DNA from: Lachnospiraceae bacterium
Lineage (GTDB): Bacteria > Bacillota > Clostridia > Lachnospirales > Lachnospiraceae
NCBI GenBank assembly: GCA_009774175.1
Contig: VSNG01000005.1
Location: forward strand, 97,196-161,195
Direction: 5' to 3'
DNA length: 64,000 nt
Under the pieces are notes generated by a model. That model made no database searches, had not been told where the DNA came from, and saw nothing but the letters and a program-made list of their open reading frames with translations. Positions 28,144 through 36,760 of this stretch are shown piece after piece (position 1 is the first letter of the stretch; the number at the start of each line of letters is the position of its first letter). A program made the position numbers and the translations under genes.

Positions 28144-28962
28144 TTAGTAAGAACTGAGCGAATTATAGATCTTAATCTCCACTCTTCTGTTCTTCGCCCT
28201 TCCCTCCGGTGTTGAATTATCCGCAACAGGAAGATACTCGCCTCTGCCGGCGTGCTTGATATTGGCGGGGTCCAGATTAGTGATCGAGAGAATGTAGTCA
28301 AACACTGACAGCGCACGCCCGGAGCTCAATTCATTGTTGTTAGAATACTTTGCCCCTGACATTGGCACATTATCCGTGTGTCCCTCTATCTCAATCGTAC
28401 CGTCCGCATATCGCTCCAGAATCAATCCCACCTGATCCAGAATAGGCTTTGCGTCATCTTTAAGAAGCGTGCTGCCAGAATCAAAAAGCAGCGCTCCTTT
28501 CAGGGTAAGCTGGACAAATTGCGCGGTAAACGCCACGTCCACTTCGTCTTCAAGATTTCGTTCATCCAAAGCCTCCTGGATTTTCTCAGCCAGCGCTTCG
28601 GACTCCTCCATCTGTGCCTCTTCCAGCTTTTCCTGCGCTTCGGCCACAGACTCGGCGACGTCCTCGGAAATCATCTCCCCGTCGTCCATCTTGCCGGTAC
28701 TGTTTATATATTCATCCAGCTCGTTAAGCTGGCTGACGCCGTTACTGATCAACATGCCGTCGCCAATGGCAGATGCACCCGCTTCAAAAACAGAGAACAT
28801 CTGATTAAAGGACGCAACAACCTTTTCCTGCTTCACTTCGTCAACCGTCGACATGGAAAACAGCAGGACGAAGAAACAAAGCAGAAGATTCATCAGATCA
28901 GAAAACGTGGCCATCCACGCCGGGGAACCTTTCGGAGCCTCTTCCTGATTCTTTTTAGCCAT
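28144..28962 (-). CDS. motB: Flagellar stator protein MotB
   Basis: A 272-residue MotB. A single transmembrane helix follows a short cytoplasmic tail, and the ion-carrying Asp is D22 in ATFSDLMNLLLCFFVLLFS. The C-terminal OmpA-like peptidoglycan-binding domain has IEGHTDNVPMSG, ELSSGRALSVFDYI and AKNRRVEIKI. I choose the ATG at 28962, overlapping motA by 8 bp. Whether the motor uses H+ or Na+ cannot be told safely from sequence. Confidence 0.95.
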   Translation of the reverse strand: MAKKNQEEAPKGSPAWMATFSDLMNLLLCFFVLLFSMSTVDEVKQEKVVASFNQMFSVFEAGASAIGDGMLISNGVSQLNELDEYINSTGKMDDGEMISEDVAESVAEAQEKLEEAQMEESEALAEKIQEALDERNLEDEVDVAFTAQFVQLTLKGALLFDSGSTLLKDDAKPILDQVGLILERYADGTIEIEGHTDNVPMSGAKYSNNNELSSGRALSVFDYILSITNLDPANIKHAGRGEYLPVADNSTPEGRAKNRRVEIKIYNSLSSY

Positions 28963-29752
28963 CTGCCTCACCTCCGCCTTCGTCTCCGGAAGATCCTCTG
29001 TCTGCAGGAGCCAGGAAGGATTTCAGCTTCTCCTCAATGACACGCGGGTTTTCGCCTGCCTGAATGGAAAGGAGACCTTCGATCTCAATTTCCTTCACCA
29101 TCATCTCTTCCGCGTTTTTATTTTTCAACTTGGTTGCTACCGGTGTACAAATCCAGTTCGCAAGCACGGATCCATAGAATGTGGTAACCAGAGCGACCGA
29201 CATGTTCGGGCCGATGGTTGCGAAATCGGACAAATCCCTAAGCATGTTAATCAGACCGATCAGGGTGCCGATCATACCCCAGGCAGGACCCATGGCGGCA
29301 ACGTTTTCCCAAAAACCGATCTTATCCTTGTGTCTGCCCTCCACGCTAACCAACTCAGTCTCCATGATGGCGCGCACCAGCTCGGGATCCGTACCGTCGA
29401 CAATCAAAAGGATACCCTTTTTCAAAAAATCATCATCAATATCGCTGGCAGCTTCCTCCAGAGAGAGAAGGCCTTCCTTACGGGCCACGTTAGAGAGATC
29501 AATAATCTTCTGAATAATCTCCGGCACATTCATGGCAGAAACCTTGAAGATCAGTCCCATGCTCTTAAGTCCCGCAAGGAAATCCGGTATCGTATAACTC
29601 GCAAAAATACACATGAAGGAACCGCCAAAAGTAACCAGAATCGACGGCACGTCTACGAAACCCAAGACCGTGGAAAAATCCTTACCGAACACCATGCCGA
29701 ATATCATCAACGCAAAGCACGCTACCAAGCCAATAACTGAAGATATATCCAT
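28955..29752 (-). CDS. motA: Flagellar stator protein MotA
   Basis: A 265-residue MotA with four transmembrane helices. TM3-TM4 carry the conserved Pro region AAMGPAWGMIGTLIGLINML, and the large cytoplasmic loop lies between TM2 and TM3. Five MotA subunits surround a MotB dimer to convert ion flow into torque. It follows flbD by 21 bp and overlaps motB. Confidence 0.96.
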   Translation of the reverse strand: MDISSVIGLVACFALMIFGMVFGKDFSTVLGFVDVPSILVTFGGSFMCIFASYTIPDFLAGLKSMGLIFKVSAMNVPEIIQKIIDLSNVARKEGLLSLEEAASDIDDDFLKKGILLIVDGTDPELVRAIMETELVSVEGRHKDKIGFWENVAAMGPAWGMIGTLIGLINMLRDLSDFATIGPNMSVALVTTFYGSVLANWICTPVATKLKNKNAEEMMVKEIEIEGLLSIQAGENPRVIEEKLKSFLAPADRGSSGDEGGGEADG

Positions 29753-29773
29753 ATGTACACACCCACTTTTACA

Positions 29774-29965
29774 CTAGTCTGCAAAAATATCCTTTCTATA
29801 CGATTTTACTAAATTTTTCACATCTTGTCTACTTTCTTTTACAATTAATTTGCGGCCGGTGGTAAAAGACAGCACCGTATCCGGCGTTTCTTCCGCCAAT
29901 TCCAGCAGGTCAGGGTTAATCAGCACCTTGACGCCATTAATCTTCGTAACTTCTATCACAGACAT
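29774..29965 (-). CDS. flbD: FlbD-family flagellar operon protein
   Basis: A 63-residue protein (MSVIEVTKINGVKVLINPDL, then TTGRKLIVKESRQDV) matching the small FlbD family found beside motA in Firmicutes and spirochetes. Its biochemical role is not established. It is the first gene after the stem-loop and promoter block at 30001-30213, so it heads what looks like a sub-operon. Confidence 0.9.
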   Translation of the reverse strand: MSVIEVTKINGVKVLINPDLLELAEETPDTVLSFTTGRKLIVKESRQDVKNLVKSYRKDIFAD

Positions 29966-30000
29966 GCCCCCTTTTCATTCCTACACACTGCAACTAAATT

Positions 30001-30029
30001 ATTTTACCACACATCTACAAAAACTGCAA
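30001..30029 (-). promoter_or_regulatory. Sigma-A-type promoter inside the operon, before flbD-motAB
   Basis: On the minus strand, TTGCAG (30024-30029) and TAAAAT (30001-30006) are 17 bp apart, ending about 35 bp upstream of the flbD start codon. With the terminator-like hairpin just upstream it would allow the stator/switch/export half of the operon to be expressed separately from the rod-hook half. Confidence 0.6.
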
Positions 30030-30065
30030 AAAAAAATTTACCAATTTTTTTGGCAATTCCCACGC

Positions 30066-30105
30066 AAAAGGGGAATCTTCCACGAAAATTCGTGGAAAAT
30101 CCCCC
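30066..30105 (-). terminator. Terminator-like hairpin between flgE and flbD
   Basis: On the minus strand, a long stem (GGGG.ATTTTCCACGAA paired with TTCGTGGAA.ATTCCCC) ends in TTTT. It is GC-closed, with a strong central CCACGAA/TTCGTGG stem and a U-run, the pattern of an intrinsic terminator. It is the last of three stem-loops after flgE. Confidence 0.65.
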
Positions 30106-30125
30106 TTCTTTATACATATTCCAAC

Positions 30126-30213
30126 AACCCAGCCGAGGCTGCGCGAAGCGAGAACCAAAGCCGAGGCTGGGTTTTATACAGCCTCGAGATGGAAGGATTT
30201 TAATCCTTCCATC
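30126..30213 (-). other. Two further stem-loops after flgE with an internal direct repeat
   Basis: The first structure, 3 nt after the flgE stop, is GATGGAAGGATT with its exact complement and a 2-nt loop (30188-30213). The second (30126-30173) has arms AACCCAGCC/GGCTGGGTT. It contains AGCCGAGGCTG twice (30131-30141 and 30159-30169), so alternative pairings are possible. They may protect the flgE mRNA 3' end or take part in attenuation before flbD. Confidence 0.55.
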
Positions 30214-30215
30214 GG

Positions 30216-32336
30216 TTATCTCTTAAGATTTACCAGCTCCTCAAGCAGCGTATCGGAGGTGGTAATGATACGGCTGTTTGCCTGGAAACCACGCTGCGTC
30301 GTGATCATCTCGGTAAACTCGCCCGCCAGATCCACGTTACTCATCTCCAGAACGCCGGACTCCATGGAGCCCTCGCCGTCCGCCGTGATATCCTGACCGA
30401 CGCCGTCGAACTCGCCTGAGTTCATGGTCGCGGAGTAAAGGTTGTTACCAGCCTTTGCCAGACCGGAAGCGTTGGCAAATTTTGCCACTGCGATCTGTCC
30501 CAGAAGCTTGGTCATGCCGTTATCATAGGAGGCTCTGATCTTACCGTCCTGTCCGATCTCCACGCCGATCAGCTCGCCGGGCTTACGGCCGCTGCCCAGA
30601 TTGTTCTCCGTGCCGTCGCCGTTGTCCATATTGGCGGTGGATACTTTACCGTTATTTACATTGGACATGGTTGCAAAATCAATGTCAATGTTGGTAAAAT
30701 GCTCCAAATTTATATTCTTACCGGTCATATCCGTGGTGGACGTGTTGAAATTAAGCGTCACAGCCGTCTGCTCCGGGTTGCCTACATAATTAAAGGATCC
30801 GTCCTTGGTATTAAATACCAGCTGGTTTCCGGTGTAGGTCTCGGAAATATGAATGCTTGCGTGACCGTCGGGCGTAATGTTGTTGATGCTGTACTTCATG
30901 CCGCCCTCGCTGGTCAGGCCATAGGCCTTCTCCAAAATCGTCTCCGCATCGGCGGGGTACTTCAGAGACACGCCAAACTTTCCGGTGTCTCCGTTAAAGG
31001 TGGAATCCTGCCCTGCTATGGTCTTGAAATCTGCCGTAAAGGAAAGCTTCACCGCGCCCTCTCCTTTATCCGCATCCCATTCCGGCGCTCCTGAAAGCGT
31101 TACGCCGTTGCCGCCCAGGCGGCTAAGTACGGTCGCCCACTCTGTATTAGGCTTACCGTTGGCATTTGTAAGCGGCAATGCCTTTCTTTTTGTTTTATCA
31201 TTGGGATTCGGCAGGTAATAATACTGCTTCTTCTTCTCATCGTAGATAAGGCCGTACTCCTTCTCCAGAATGTCACGATCCAGCGTCACGCTGCCTGCTA
31301 CCTGCACAGCCGTATCCCCGGGCACATCCAATGGCTTAGTTCCCGCACCCGGCGCTGCGGCGTTATTAATCTGTGTCACCTTCAGATCCTGCGACATGCT
31401 CATCATCACGTTCTTATCGAAATCCGCCAGAATTTCGCCAAGGGCATAATTTATCTGGAACTTCTGGTTTGTGGCAGAGCCGTCTGCCGCTGTGGTCTCC
31501 GTGTAGGTCACGCTGCCGTCGTCAGGCAGGGAAAATACCTTATCCTGATCAATCGACTTTTCGGCGCCGAAGGTAGCGATCTGGCTGATATCGTTCACAT
31601 TATAATACGTCTTCAGGGATACGCCGTCGCTGTTGATGATATCGTCAAGCTGCACGTAATAGTTGCCGTCGCCCGCGGTAATCAGCTTATGGGCGCTGAA
31701 CAGGGCCGTATACTTATAACCCGCCTGATCAAAGAACTGCAGGGTCATAACCTTGCCGGCCTTGCTGTTCACGTCCGTGTCGTTTCTGTCCAGAATGCCG
31801 GACGCCACCGCCTTGGTGGTGGACTCCGCCGGCGCGGTCAGGTTTTTCGCATTCATAACCTGCAGGGCGGAAACAACATCGGAACGGATATCTCCGGTTT
31901 CCTCATCTACCTGCCATCCCATTACACGGTAGCCGGTGCTGGCCATAACCAGATTGCCCGCGCCGTCAATGGTAAAAGAACCGTCTCTGGTAAAGAAGTT
32001 CTGGGAACCGCTGTTTACGATAAAGAAGGATTCGCCCGTAATCATAACGTCCCAGGGGTTGTTGGTGGACTGGGCGGAACCCTGTCTCGTAATGGCCGTG
32101 TTGATGGCCGCCGCCTTGGAACCGAGACCGATCTGTCTTGCGTTGATACCGCCGCGGCCCGTATCTGCATTGGCTCCCGACGCCGCCTGTGTCTGCTGAT
32201 AAAGCAGATCGCTGAATACCATGTTCTGCGACTTGTACGCCGTAGTGTTTACGTTTGCAATGTTGTTACCGATAACATCCATTCTGGTCTGGTGGGTCTT
32301 AAGGCCCGACACGCCAGAAAACAATGATCTCATCAT
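30216..32336 (-). CDS. flgE: Flagellar hook protein FlgE
   Basis: A 706-residue hook protein. The N-terminal MRSLFSGVSGLKTHQTRMDV and NNIANVNTTAYK motif and the C-terminal NVDLAGEFTEMITTQRGFQA segment are the D0 helices shared by rod and hook proteins. A long variable middle (about residues 200-560) would form the outer hook domains. The size fits a long hook protein rather than a FlgG-type rod protein (about 260). The first ATG has GGAGG 10 bp upstream. It follows the TIGR02530-type gene and flgD. Confidence 0.92.
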   Translation of the reverse strand: MMRSLFSGVSGLKTHQTRMDVIGNNIANVNTTAYKSQNMVFSDLLYQQTQAASGANADTGRGGINARQIGLGSKAAAINTAITRQGSAQSTNNPWDVMITGESFFIVNSGSQNFFTRDGSFTIDGAGNLVMASTGYRVMGWQVDEETGDIRSDVVSALQVMNAKNLTAPAESTTKAVASGILDRNDTDVNSKAGKVMTLQFFDQAGYKYTALFSAHKLITAGDGNYYVQLDDIINSDGVSLKTYYNVNDISQIATFGAEKSIDQDKVFSLPDDGSVTYTETTAADGSATNQKFQINYALGEILADFDKNVMMSMSQDLKVTQINNAAAPGAGTKPLDVPGDTAVQVAGSVTLDRDILEKEYGLIYDEKKKQYYYLPNPNDKTKRKALPLTNANGKPNTEWATVLSRLGGNGVTLSGAPEWDADKGEGAVKLSFTADFKTIAGQDSTFNGDTGKFGVSLKYPADAETILEKAYGLTSEGGMKYSINNITPDGHASIHISETYTGNQLVFNTKDGSFNYVGNPEQTAVTLNFNTSTTDMTGKNINLEHFTNIDIDFATMSNVNNGKVSTANMDNGDGTENNLGSGRKPGELIGVEIGQDGKIRASYDNGMTKLLGQIAVAKFANASGLAKAGNNLYSATMNSGEFDGVGQDITADGEGSMESGVLEMSNVDLAGEFTEMITTQRGFQANSRIITTSDTLLEELVNLKR

Positions 32337-32420
32337 AGTGAAATGACCTCCTTAACTCTTGCGCGGAACCGTCTGTCCTCTCTGTCAGTCGAGGACCGTA
32401 AGCCTCCTGTAAGGTCCGGC

Positions 32421-32825
32421 TTAAATAATGACCGCTCCGTCTATGTTTGTAAATACGTTCTCATCGGCTTCCGTCTGATCCATCGCCGTGATTACCGTCT
32501 GATTCGGCACACTCACGATGAACGCGAAGGAATCTACCATAACCAATGATTCTTTTATCCCCTTCGCTGAAGCTTTGGCTGCTCCCAGGTTCAGGCGTTC
32601 CACCTGTTCCTCGGTCAGTTCAATATTTCTGTCTGACAATCGGTTGGCCGCATGCTTGGAAAATTTTACTTCTCCGGACTGCTGCATCCCGTCCGTCTTT
32701 GTTGACAGAATATCCCGGAAGCTTACGCCTCCCTGCGCAGGCGCTCCGTCCCTGGATCTGCCTGTCTTTAAATATTGATCCTGCAGCTGTTCTATCGAAG
32801 GGAAAGAACTGCCCTGAATCTTCAT
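32421..32825 (-). CDS. TIGR02530-type flagellar operon protein
   Basis: A 134-residue protein matching the small flagellar operon family placed between flgD and flgE in Firmicutes. The conserved block FSKHAANRLSDRNIELTEEQ, followed by VDSFAFIVSVPN and VITAMDQ, is diagnostic. The ATG at 32825 has an AAGGAGGAG ribosome-binding site; the longer frame only adds that region. Function is not established, but constant linkage suggests a role in hook assembly. Confidence 0.88.
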   Translation of the reverse strand: MKIQGSSFPSIEQLQDQYLKTGRSRDGAPAQGGVSFRDILSTKTDGMQQSGEVKFSKHAANRLSDRNIELTEEQVERLNLGAAKASAKGIKESLVMVDSFAFIVSVPNQTVITAMDQTEADENVFTNIDGAVII

Positions 32826-32864
32826 AATTTCTCCTCCTTGAGACAACCGTCCTTCTTATGGCGC

Positions 32865-33587
32865 TTACTTATCGCCGCCTTCGTCGCCGTCATCGTCTTT
32901 ACCGGCGTCGTCCTTGTCAGAATCGCCCTTGTTGGCCTCGGCAACTGCCACCATATCCTTCATCTTCTTCACGTACTGATTCATTTTCTCTACCTGCTCA
33001 GCCGTCAGGAAGCTCTTCTGATAGTCGTTCATGTCCTGATACATCTTATCCAGCTTCTCGACCTTTTCCCTGTCAGCAAGGGTCAGGTGCTCAATAGCGG
33101 GAAGTTTGTTCAGAATATTCAGGAACTCCGCACCCAGCCTGTAGGCTTCCAGATAAGTAGGATCAGCAACGGTATCCAGATCGTCCATGGAATAGAGATC
33201 GCCGTTTACGGAGAGATATGCCTTATTCCTCTCGTAAACCACATAGTCTACATTACCCTGTACGGTCGTTTCCCTGCCTTCGCTGTCCGTCACCTTCAAA
33301 AGCACGGTCTGACCCACCAGAGACGAAGCTCTGAAAAGATCCATGGATGCGCTCATGTTCTGCATCTGCTCCAGCTCGGAGAAGGTTGCAAATTGAGAAA
33401 TATACTCCGTGTTTGAGGTAGGCTCCAGAGGATCCTGATATTTCATCTGCGCCACCAGAAGCTGTAAGAAAGCGTCCTTATCCAGACTGTCGTTTCCTGT
33501 TCTCTTCTTCTTGTTAGCTTCCGCCAGAGACGCCGCGGAATTGTTTTCCACAAATTTACCGTCTTTTACTTCCTGTACTACTCCCAT
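32865..33587 (-). CDS. flgD: Hook cap/assembly protein FlgD with long C-terminal extension
   Basis: A 240-residue FlgD. The N-terminal signature DAFLQLLVAQMKYQDPLEP, then NTEYISQFATFSELEQMQNM, is canonical and marks the hook-scaffold protein that caps the growing hook. After about residue 140, where short Firmicute FlgD proteins end, there is a ~100-residue helical extension (KLDKMYQDMNDYQKSF region) and a very acidic Asp/Gly/Lys tail. The extension is unlike the Ig-type domains of enteric FlgD. Confidence 0.93.
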   Translation of the reverse strand: MGVVQEVKDGKFVENNSAASLAEANKKKRTGNDSLDKDAFLQLLVAQMKYQDPLEPTSNTEYISQFATFSELEQMQNMSASMDLFRASSLVGQTVLLKVTDSEGRETTVQGNVDYVVYERNKAYLSVNGDLYSMDDLDTVADPTYLEAYRLGAEFLNILNKLPAIEHLTLADREKVEKLDKMYQDMNDYQKSFLTAEQVEKMNQYVKKMKDMVAVAEANKGDSDKDDAGKDDDGDEGGDK

Positions 33588-33615
33588 ACTCTCACTCCTT
33601 TCTGTTCTCGTTATC

Positions 33616-35139
33616 TTATGCCATATAATCTACCGTGTTGCCGTTTGCCTGCATCATTTCCACTGCGATCCGCTCTGAATCCTCCAGCTCGTCAATACCG
33701 TCCTCTTCCATCTCGTCAAGATTCAGGCTGATCCTTCTGGCATTTTTCTTTGCGTTTCCGTTTTCCTGATCCCCGGTCTCCCGTTCGCCGCCGAACTGAT
33801 CTCCGTAGGCGTGGCCTGCAACTGTAACCTCCACAGCCTCCACTTTGATTCCCTGCTCTTCGAACTGTTCCTTCAGCTGAATCAGCTGGGTTTCCAAAAC
33901 CGCCTTAACGGTCTCGTTCTGCGCCGCAAACTGGGCTGTGATAACCCCATCCTTTGCCGCCAGCTGTACATGTACCGTACCAAGACTTGCGGGGTGCAGC
34001 TGCATCTCCAGCTCCTGTGTTTCCGGCTTGATGTTAATTTTCATGTACTCTACGATCTGATCCATGATCTGATTCGTCGGGGCTTGCGTGTATACCGGCC
34101 TCTCCACCGGCGCTTCCAGCTCCTGCGTTCGCCCTGTCAGGTTCTGTAAGAAAGCGTTTCCTGCGTTCTGTCCCGCATTCCCCTCCTCCTTATGTCCCGT
34201 TTCGGCTTCATTTGCCTTCTTTACCACGGGCTCTGTCTCAGGCTTCGCTGTTTCTGTCACCTGCTCGCTGACATGCTTTTGTCCGCTGGCGTCGTCCACA
34301 GTCACTTTAACCTGTACCGTGCCGGTTTCCTTCGCCACGTTCACCGTGTAGTCCTTCATGCCCTCCACGCTTACCTCAGGCTCAGTTGTCCCGGGCATCG
34401 CTGCTGACTCCTGTGTCTCCACGGGCTGCATCTTTACAGGCTCCTTTTCCTCTGCGCTGATCTTTTCAAGCAGCGCGTTCAGCTCATCCGCATCCAGTCC
34501 CATCTCTTCCTGCAGTGCCGCCAGCGTATCGTCCACCGTCTGGAAGAGTTCCTGCAGATTACCATACAGTTTTTCGTCCGTTACCAGTGACAACTCGTCT
34601 GTACTGTCCGTCAAAGCAAGCAGCAGCTGTTTCAGATTCGTGGGATCGAAAAGATCTACTGCCGTCAGTCCGAGAATTTCCATGGCTTCCACCACTTTTT
34701 CAAGGGGAACGTCCATCACATCGGCAATTTCTTCAGCAAGCTCTCCAGCCGCTTCTTCCACGTCCTCGCGGACTTCCGCATCCTGTGGGTTCTGATCCTG
34801 CACCGCAGCCGTCTCGCCCTTCCCGTCCTGAGACACGGCGCTGTTTCCATCTTCCGCGGACGCATCCTCAGGCTTCTTCGTTGCGGCAGTCTTTGTATTG
34901 TCAGGCTTAACCGTATCTTTTTGCAGTACCGTTTCCTGCGTGTTTCCCACAACCGTCGGCTTCGACAGACCCGTCTGCGCACTGCCCGTCTGGGGCTTAG
35001 GCGCTGCGGTAAGCTGGCTGCTCATCTTATCCATGAGCTTGTCAAAGCGTTCCTGCACCATCTCTTCCGGCTTCACAGATGTCTGACTTCCCTGTACGCT
35101 CCCTAAGGCTCCCAGGGTGTTTACATTGTTTACCGTCAT
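33616..35139 (-). CDS. fliK: Flagellar hook-length control protein FliK
   Basis: A 507-residue FliK. The N-terminal two thirds are low-complexity, Glu/Thr/Ala-rich and probably extended, as expected for the ruler part. The C-terminal Flg_hook domain is clear: IMDQIVEYMKINIKPETQEL, LHPASLGTVHVQLAAKDG and LKEQFEEQGIKVEAVEVTV. FliK measures hook length and triggers the FlhB substrate switch. The ATG at 35139 has a strong AAAGGAGG upstream and is preferred over the in-frame codon at 35202, which lies in the structured leader. Confidence 0.93.
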   Translation of the reverse strand: MTVNNVNTLGALGSVQGSQTSVKPEEMVQERFDKLMDKMSSQLTAAPKPQTGSAQTGLSKPTVVGNTQETVLQKDTVKPDNTKTAATKKPEDASAEDGNSAVSQDGKGETAAVQDQNPQDAEVREDVEEAAGELAEEIADVMDVPLEKVVEAMEILGLTAVDLFDPTNLKQLLLALTDSTDELSLVTDEKLYGNLQELFQTVDDTLAALQEEMGLDADELNALLEKISAEEKEPVKMQPVETQESAAMPGTTEPEVSVEGMKDYTVNVAKETGTVQVKVTVDDASGQKHVSEQVTETAKPETEPVVKKANEAETGHKEEGNAGQNAGNAFLQNLTGRTQELEAPVERPVYTQAPTNQIMDQIVEYMKINIKPETQELEMQLHPASLGTVHVQLAAKDGVITAQFAAQNETVKAVLETQLIQLKEQFEEQGIKVEAVEVTVAGHAYGDQFGGERETGDQENGNAKKNARRISLNLDEMEEDGIDELEDSERIAVEMMQANGNTVDYMA

Positions 35140-35177
35140 TCCTGCTCTTTCCTCCTTTCTGCAGTTTTCAAGGTTCA

Positions 35178-35273
35178 GCGTCAGAATGATTTCCTGACGC
35201 AAATCGGGCAGTGATTATCTCCTGCCCGCCGCGCAGCCCGTACGCCGTACAGTATCGCCTGTCTCCGCACAGG
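35178..35273 (-). promoter_or_regulatory. Structured fliK leader with three GGA-containing hairpins
   Basis: On the minus strand three consecutive stem-loops precede fliK: CCTGT-GCGGAG-ACAGG (35258-35273), CGGGCAG/CTGCCCG with a 10-nt loop (35205-35228), and GCGTCAG/CTGACGC with a 9-nt loop (35178-35200). Each carries GGA in or at the edge of the loop. That is the pattern bound by CsrA-type translational regulators, though csrA is not in the window. The stems are seen directly; the regulator is inference. Confidence 0.5.
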
Positions 35274-35324
35274 TCTGCAAATATATATAAAGTGCGGCTT
35301 CCCACACAATATATATCACATATT

Positions 35325-35332
35325 ATATCGGC
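35325..35332 (-). promoter_or_regulatory. Sigma-D-type -10 element upstream of fliK
   Basis: GCCGATAT on the minus strand is an exact match to the -10 consensus of SigD/sigma-28 promoters. The expected TAAA -35 element is weak: TTTA at 16 bp spacing. It lies in the 257-bp non-coding gap between motE and fliK and would start a ~180-nt leader containing the three hairpins. It would give late-class transcription of fliK-flgD-flgE. Confidence 0.4.
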
Positions 35333-35396
35333 CGTTCCCCGCTGTCAGTAAAGCGGTTTTACAGAAAAAATTAAAGTCTCGGAGAGCCCCCGACGC

Positions 35397-36293
35397 TTAT
35401 GATTCGGGATCCATAATCCTGGTCAGTCTGGCCGCCGTCTCGGCGTCCATAGCCCCCAGAATGTTACCGCGGTCCTCCGCGCTCATCTGATCCAGTATCC
35501 GGGCCGCCAGATCCAGATCGTCCGTCATTGCCTCAAAAATGGCGGCAGCCGCCTTTGGCTTCATCTCGGAATAGGTCTGCGCGTAATCCTTGATCTCCTG
35601 ATCCGCCTCCTGCTGCTGAATCACCTGTTTATACAGATACTCCGCCGTGGTGGGATCCATTGTCTGATAGTATTTTACATATTCTTCCGCGCCGGGTCCC
35701 TTCTCCGCGTAGACAACTTCCTCATAAAATTCCGTCTTGATGCGCTCGAATTCCACCTGCGCGTCCTCAAAGGTCTGTAATCTCTCAATCTCCGCCCGCT
35801 GTTCCTCCAGCGTCTCGTAATCTACAGAGCTGGCCGCCTGCGCGTCCTCCAGCTGCAATTCCAGCTCCTTAATATAGTCCACCGCCTCCCGCAGACTGGT
35901 GTAGCCGCCGTAAGATTCCTCATCGTCGGTAGTCACCGTGGAATCCGACGGCAGAATCTTGTTGACCACCGGCACGTCCTTAAGAACAGGCGCAAGCACG
36001 CTTGATCCGAAACCGCCCACATCCAGCTTGATCAGAAGACATAAGATCGCAACCCAGATTATAACAATAACAACTGTTACCAAAAACACGGACACACCGC
36101 CCGCTTCCTCATCCTCCGTAAGCTTTGCCTCCTGCTCGGAGATCTCTTTGGCACGCTGTTTAGCTTCCTTTTTCTGCGCCTTCCGATCACTCTTGATCTT
36201 GGCGCGCTCATCCTTCAGCCTCTTTTTTTCCGCTTTTTTATCAACGGGGGGTTCCACACCCGTCATACCCGCATTTACCGCTTCAGTCGCCAT
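35397..36293 (-). CDS. MotE-family protein (YlxF/MgtE_N-like)
   Basis: A 298-residue protein with a basic Lys-rich N-terminus, one transmembrane helix (about residues 75-95), a coiled coil (about 135-195), and a C-terminal MgtE-N/FliG-like domain (AAAAIFEAMTDDLDLAARIL, MSAEDRGNILGAMDAETAAR). It corresponds to the YlxF/MotE slot after fliJ. MotE relatives help stator chaperoning or basal body function; the role in Firmicutes is uncertain. The ATG at 36293 overlaps fliJ by 11 bp and has a better ribosome-binding sequence than the upstream GTG. Confidence 0.85.
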   Translation of the reverse strand: MATEAVNAGMTGVEPPVDKKAEKKRLKDERAKIKSDRKAQKKEAKQRAKEISEQEAKLTEDEEAGGVSVFLVTVVIVIIWVAILCLLIKLDVGGFGSSVLAPVLKDVPVVNKILPSDSTVTTDDEESYGGYTSLREAVDYIKELELQLEDAQAASSVDYETLEEQRAEIERLQTFEDAQVEFERIKTEFYEEVVYAEKGPGAEEYVKYYQTMDPTTAEYLYKQVIQQQEADQEIKDYAQTYSEMKPKAAAAIFEAMTDDLDLAARILDQMSAEDRGNILGAMDAETAARLTRIMDPES

Positions 36294-36747
36294 TTCCGTT
36301 TCCCTTTCCACGCTGCCCGTAGGTGTAGCTTGTCAGTTCGTCCACAACCTTGGCTTCGGCCGCCTTCTCCTCATCCAAAAACTGGAGCAGGGCCTTCTCC
36401 TTAAGCTTTTCGTGCATTTTGCGCTCCTGCATGATCTCCGTCAGCTTCTCCCGCGCCAGTTCTACAACTTCCGCGGCTTTTGCCACCTCAATCCGCTGTG
36501 CCATAATCAGTTCGTCCATGATGAGCACGGCGTTTCGGTTATCCCGCAGATCATCCACGCTGATGGCATTTTCACGCATCCGCCTGCCTTCCTCCAGATA
36601 GGCGGCTTTCCTGTCGATCAGCTTTTGCAGCTTCTCCTGTTCCTCGTTATACGCCATCTGGGCTTTCCCCAGCTCCATCTTGGCCTGCGTCTCAAGCTGA
36701 TACTTGATATTCAGGATACTCTGCATCCTGTATCTGAATTTCGCCAT
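36283..36747 (-). CDS. fliJ: Flagellar export chaperone-escort protein FliJ
   Basis: A 154-residue, almost entirely helical protein (FRYRMQSILNIKYQLETQAK, ALLQFLDEEKAAEAKVVDEL) with FliJ's two-helix coiled-coil pattern. FliJ resembles the gamma subunit of F-type ATPases, inserts into the FliI hexamer and links it to FlhA. It lies 13 bp after fliI. Confidence 0.93.
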   Translation of the reverse strand: MAKFRYRMQSILNIKYQLETQAKMELGKAQMAYNEEQEKLQKLIDRKAAYLEEGRRMRENAISVDDLRDNRNAVLIMDELIMAQRIEVAKAAEVVELAREKLTEIMQERKMHEKLKEKALLQFLDEEKAAEAKVVDELTSYTYGQRGKGNGNGD

Positions 36748-36760
36748 GGCCGGTCACCCC

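Noticed and set aside
35200..35396. Cyclic-di-GMP riboswitch in the fliK leader
   Set aside because: The region is structured, but neither the class I nor the class II conserved cores were found; simple tandem hairpins describe it better.
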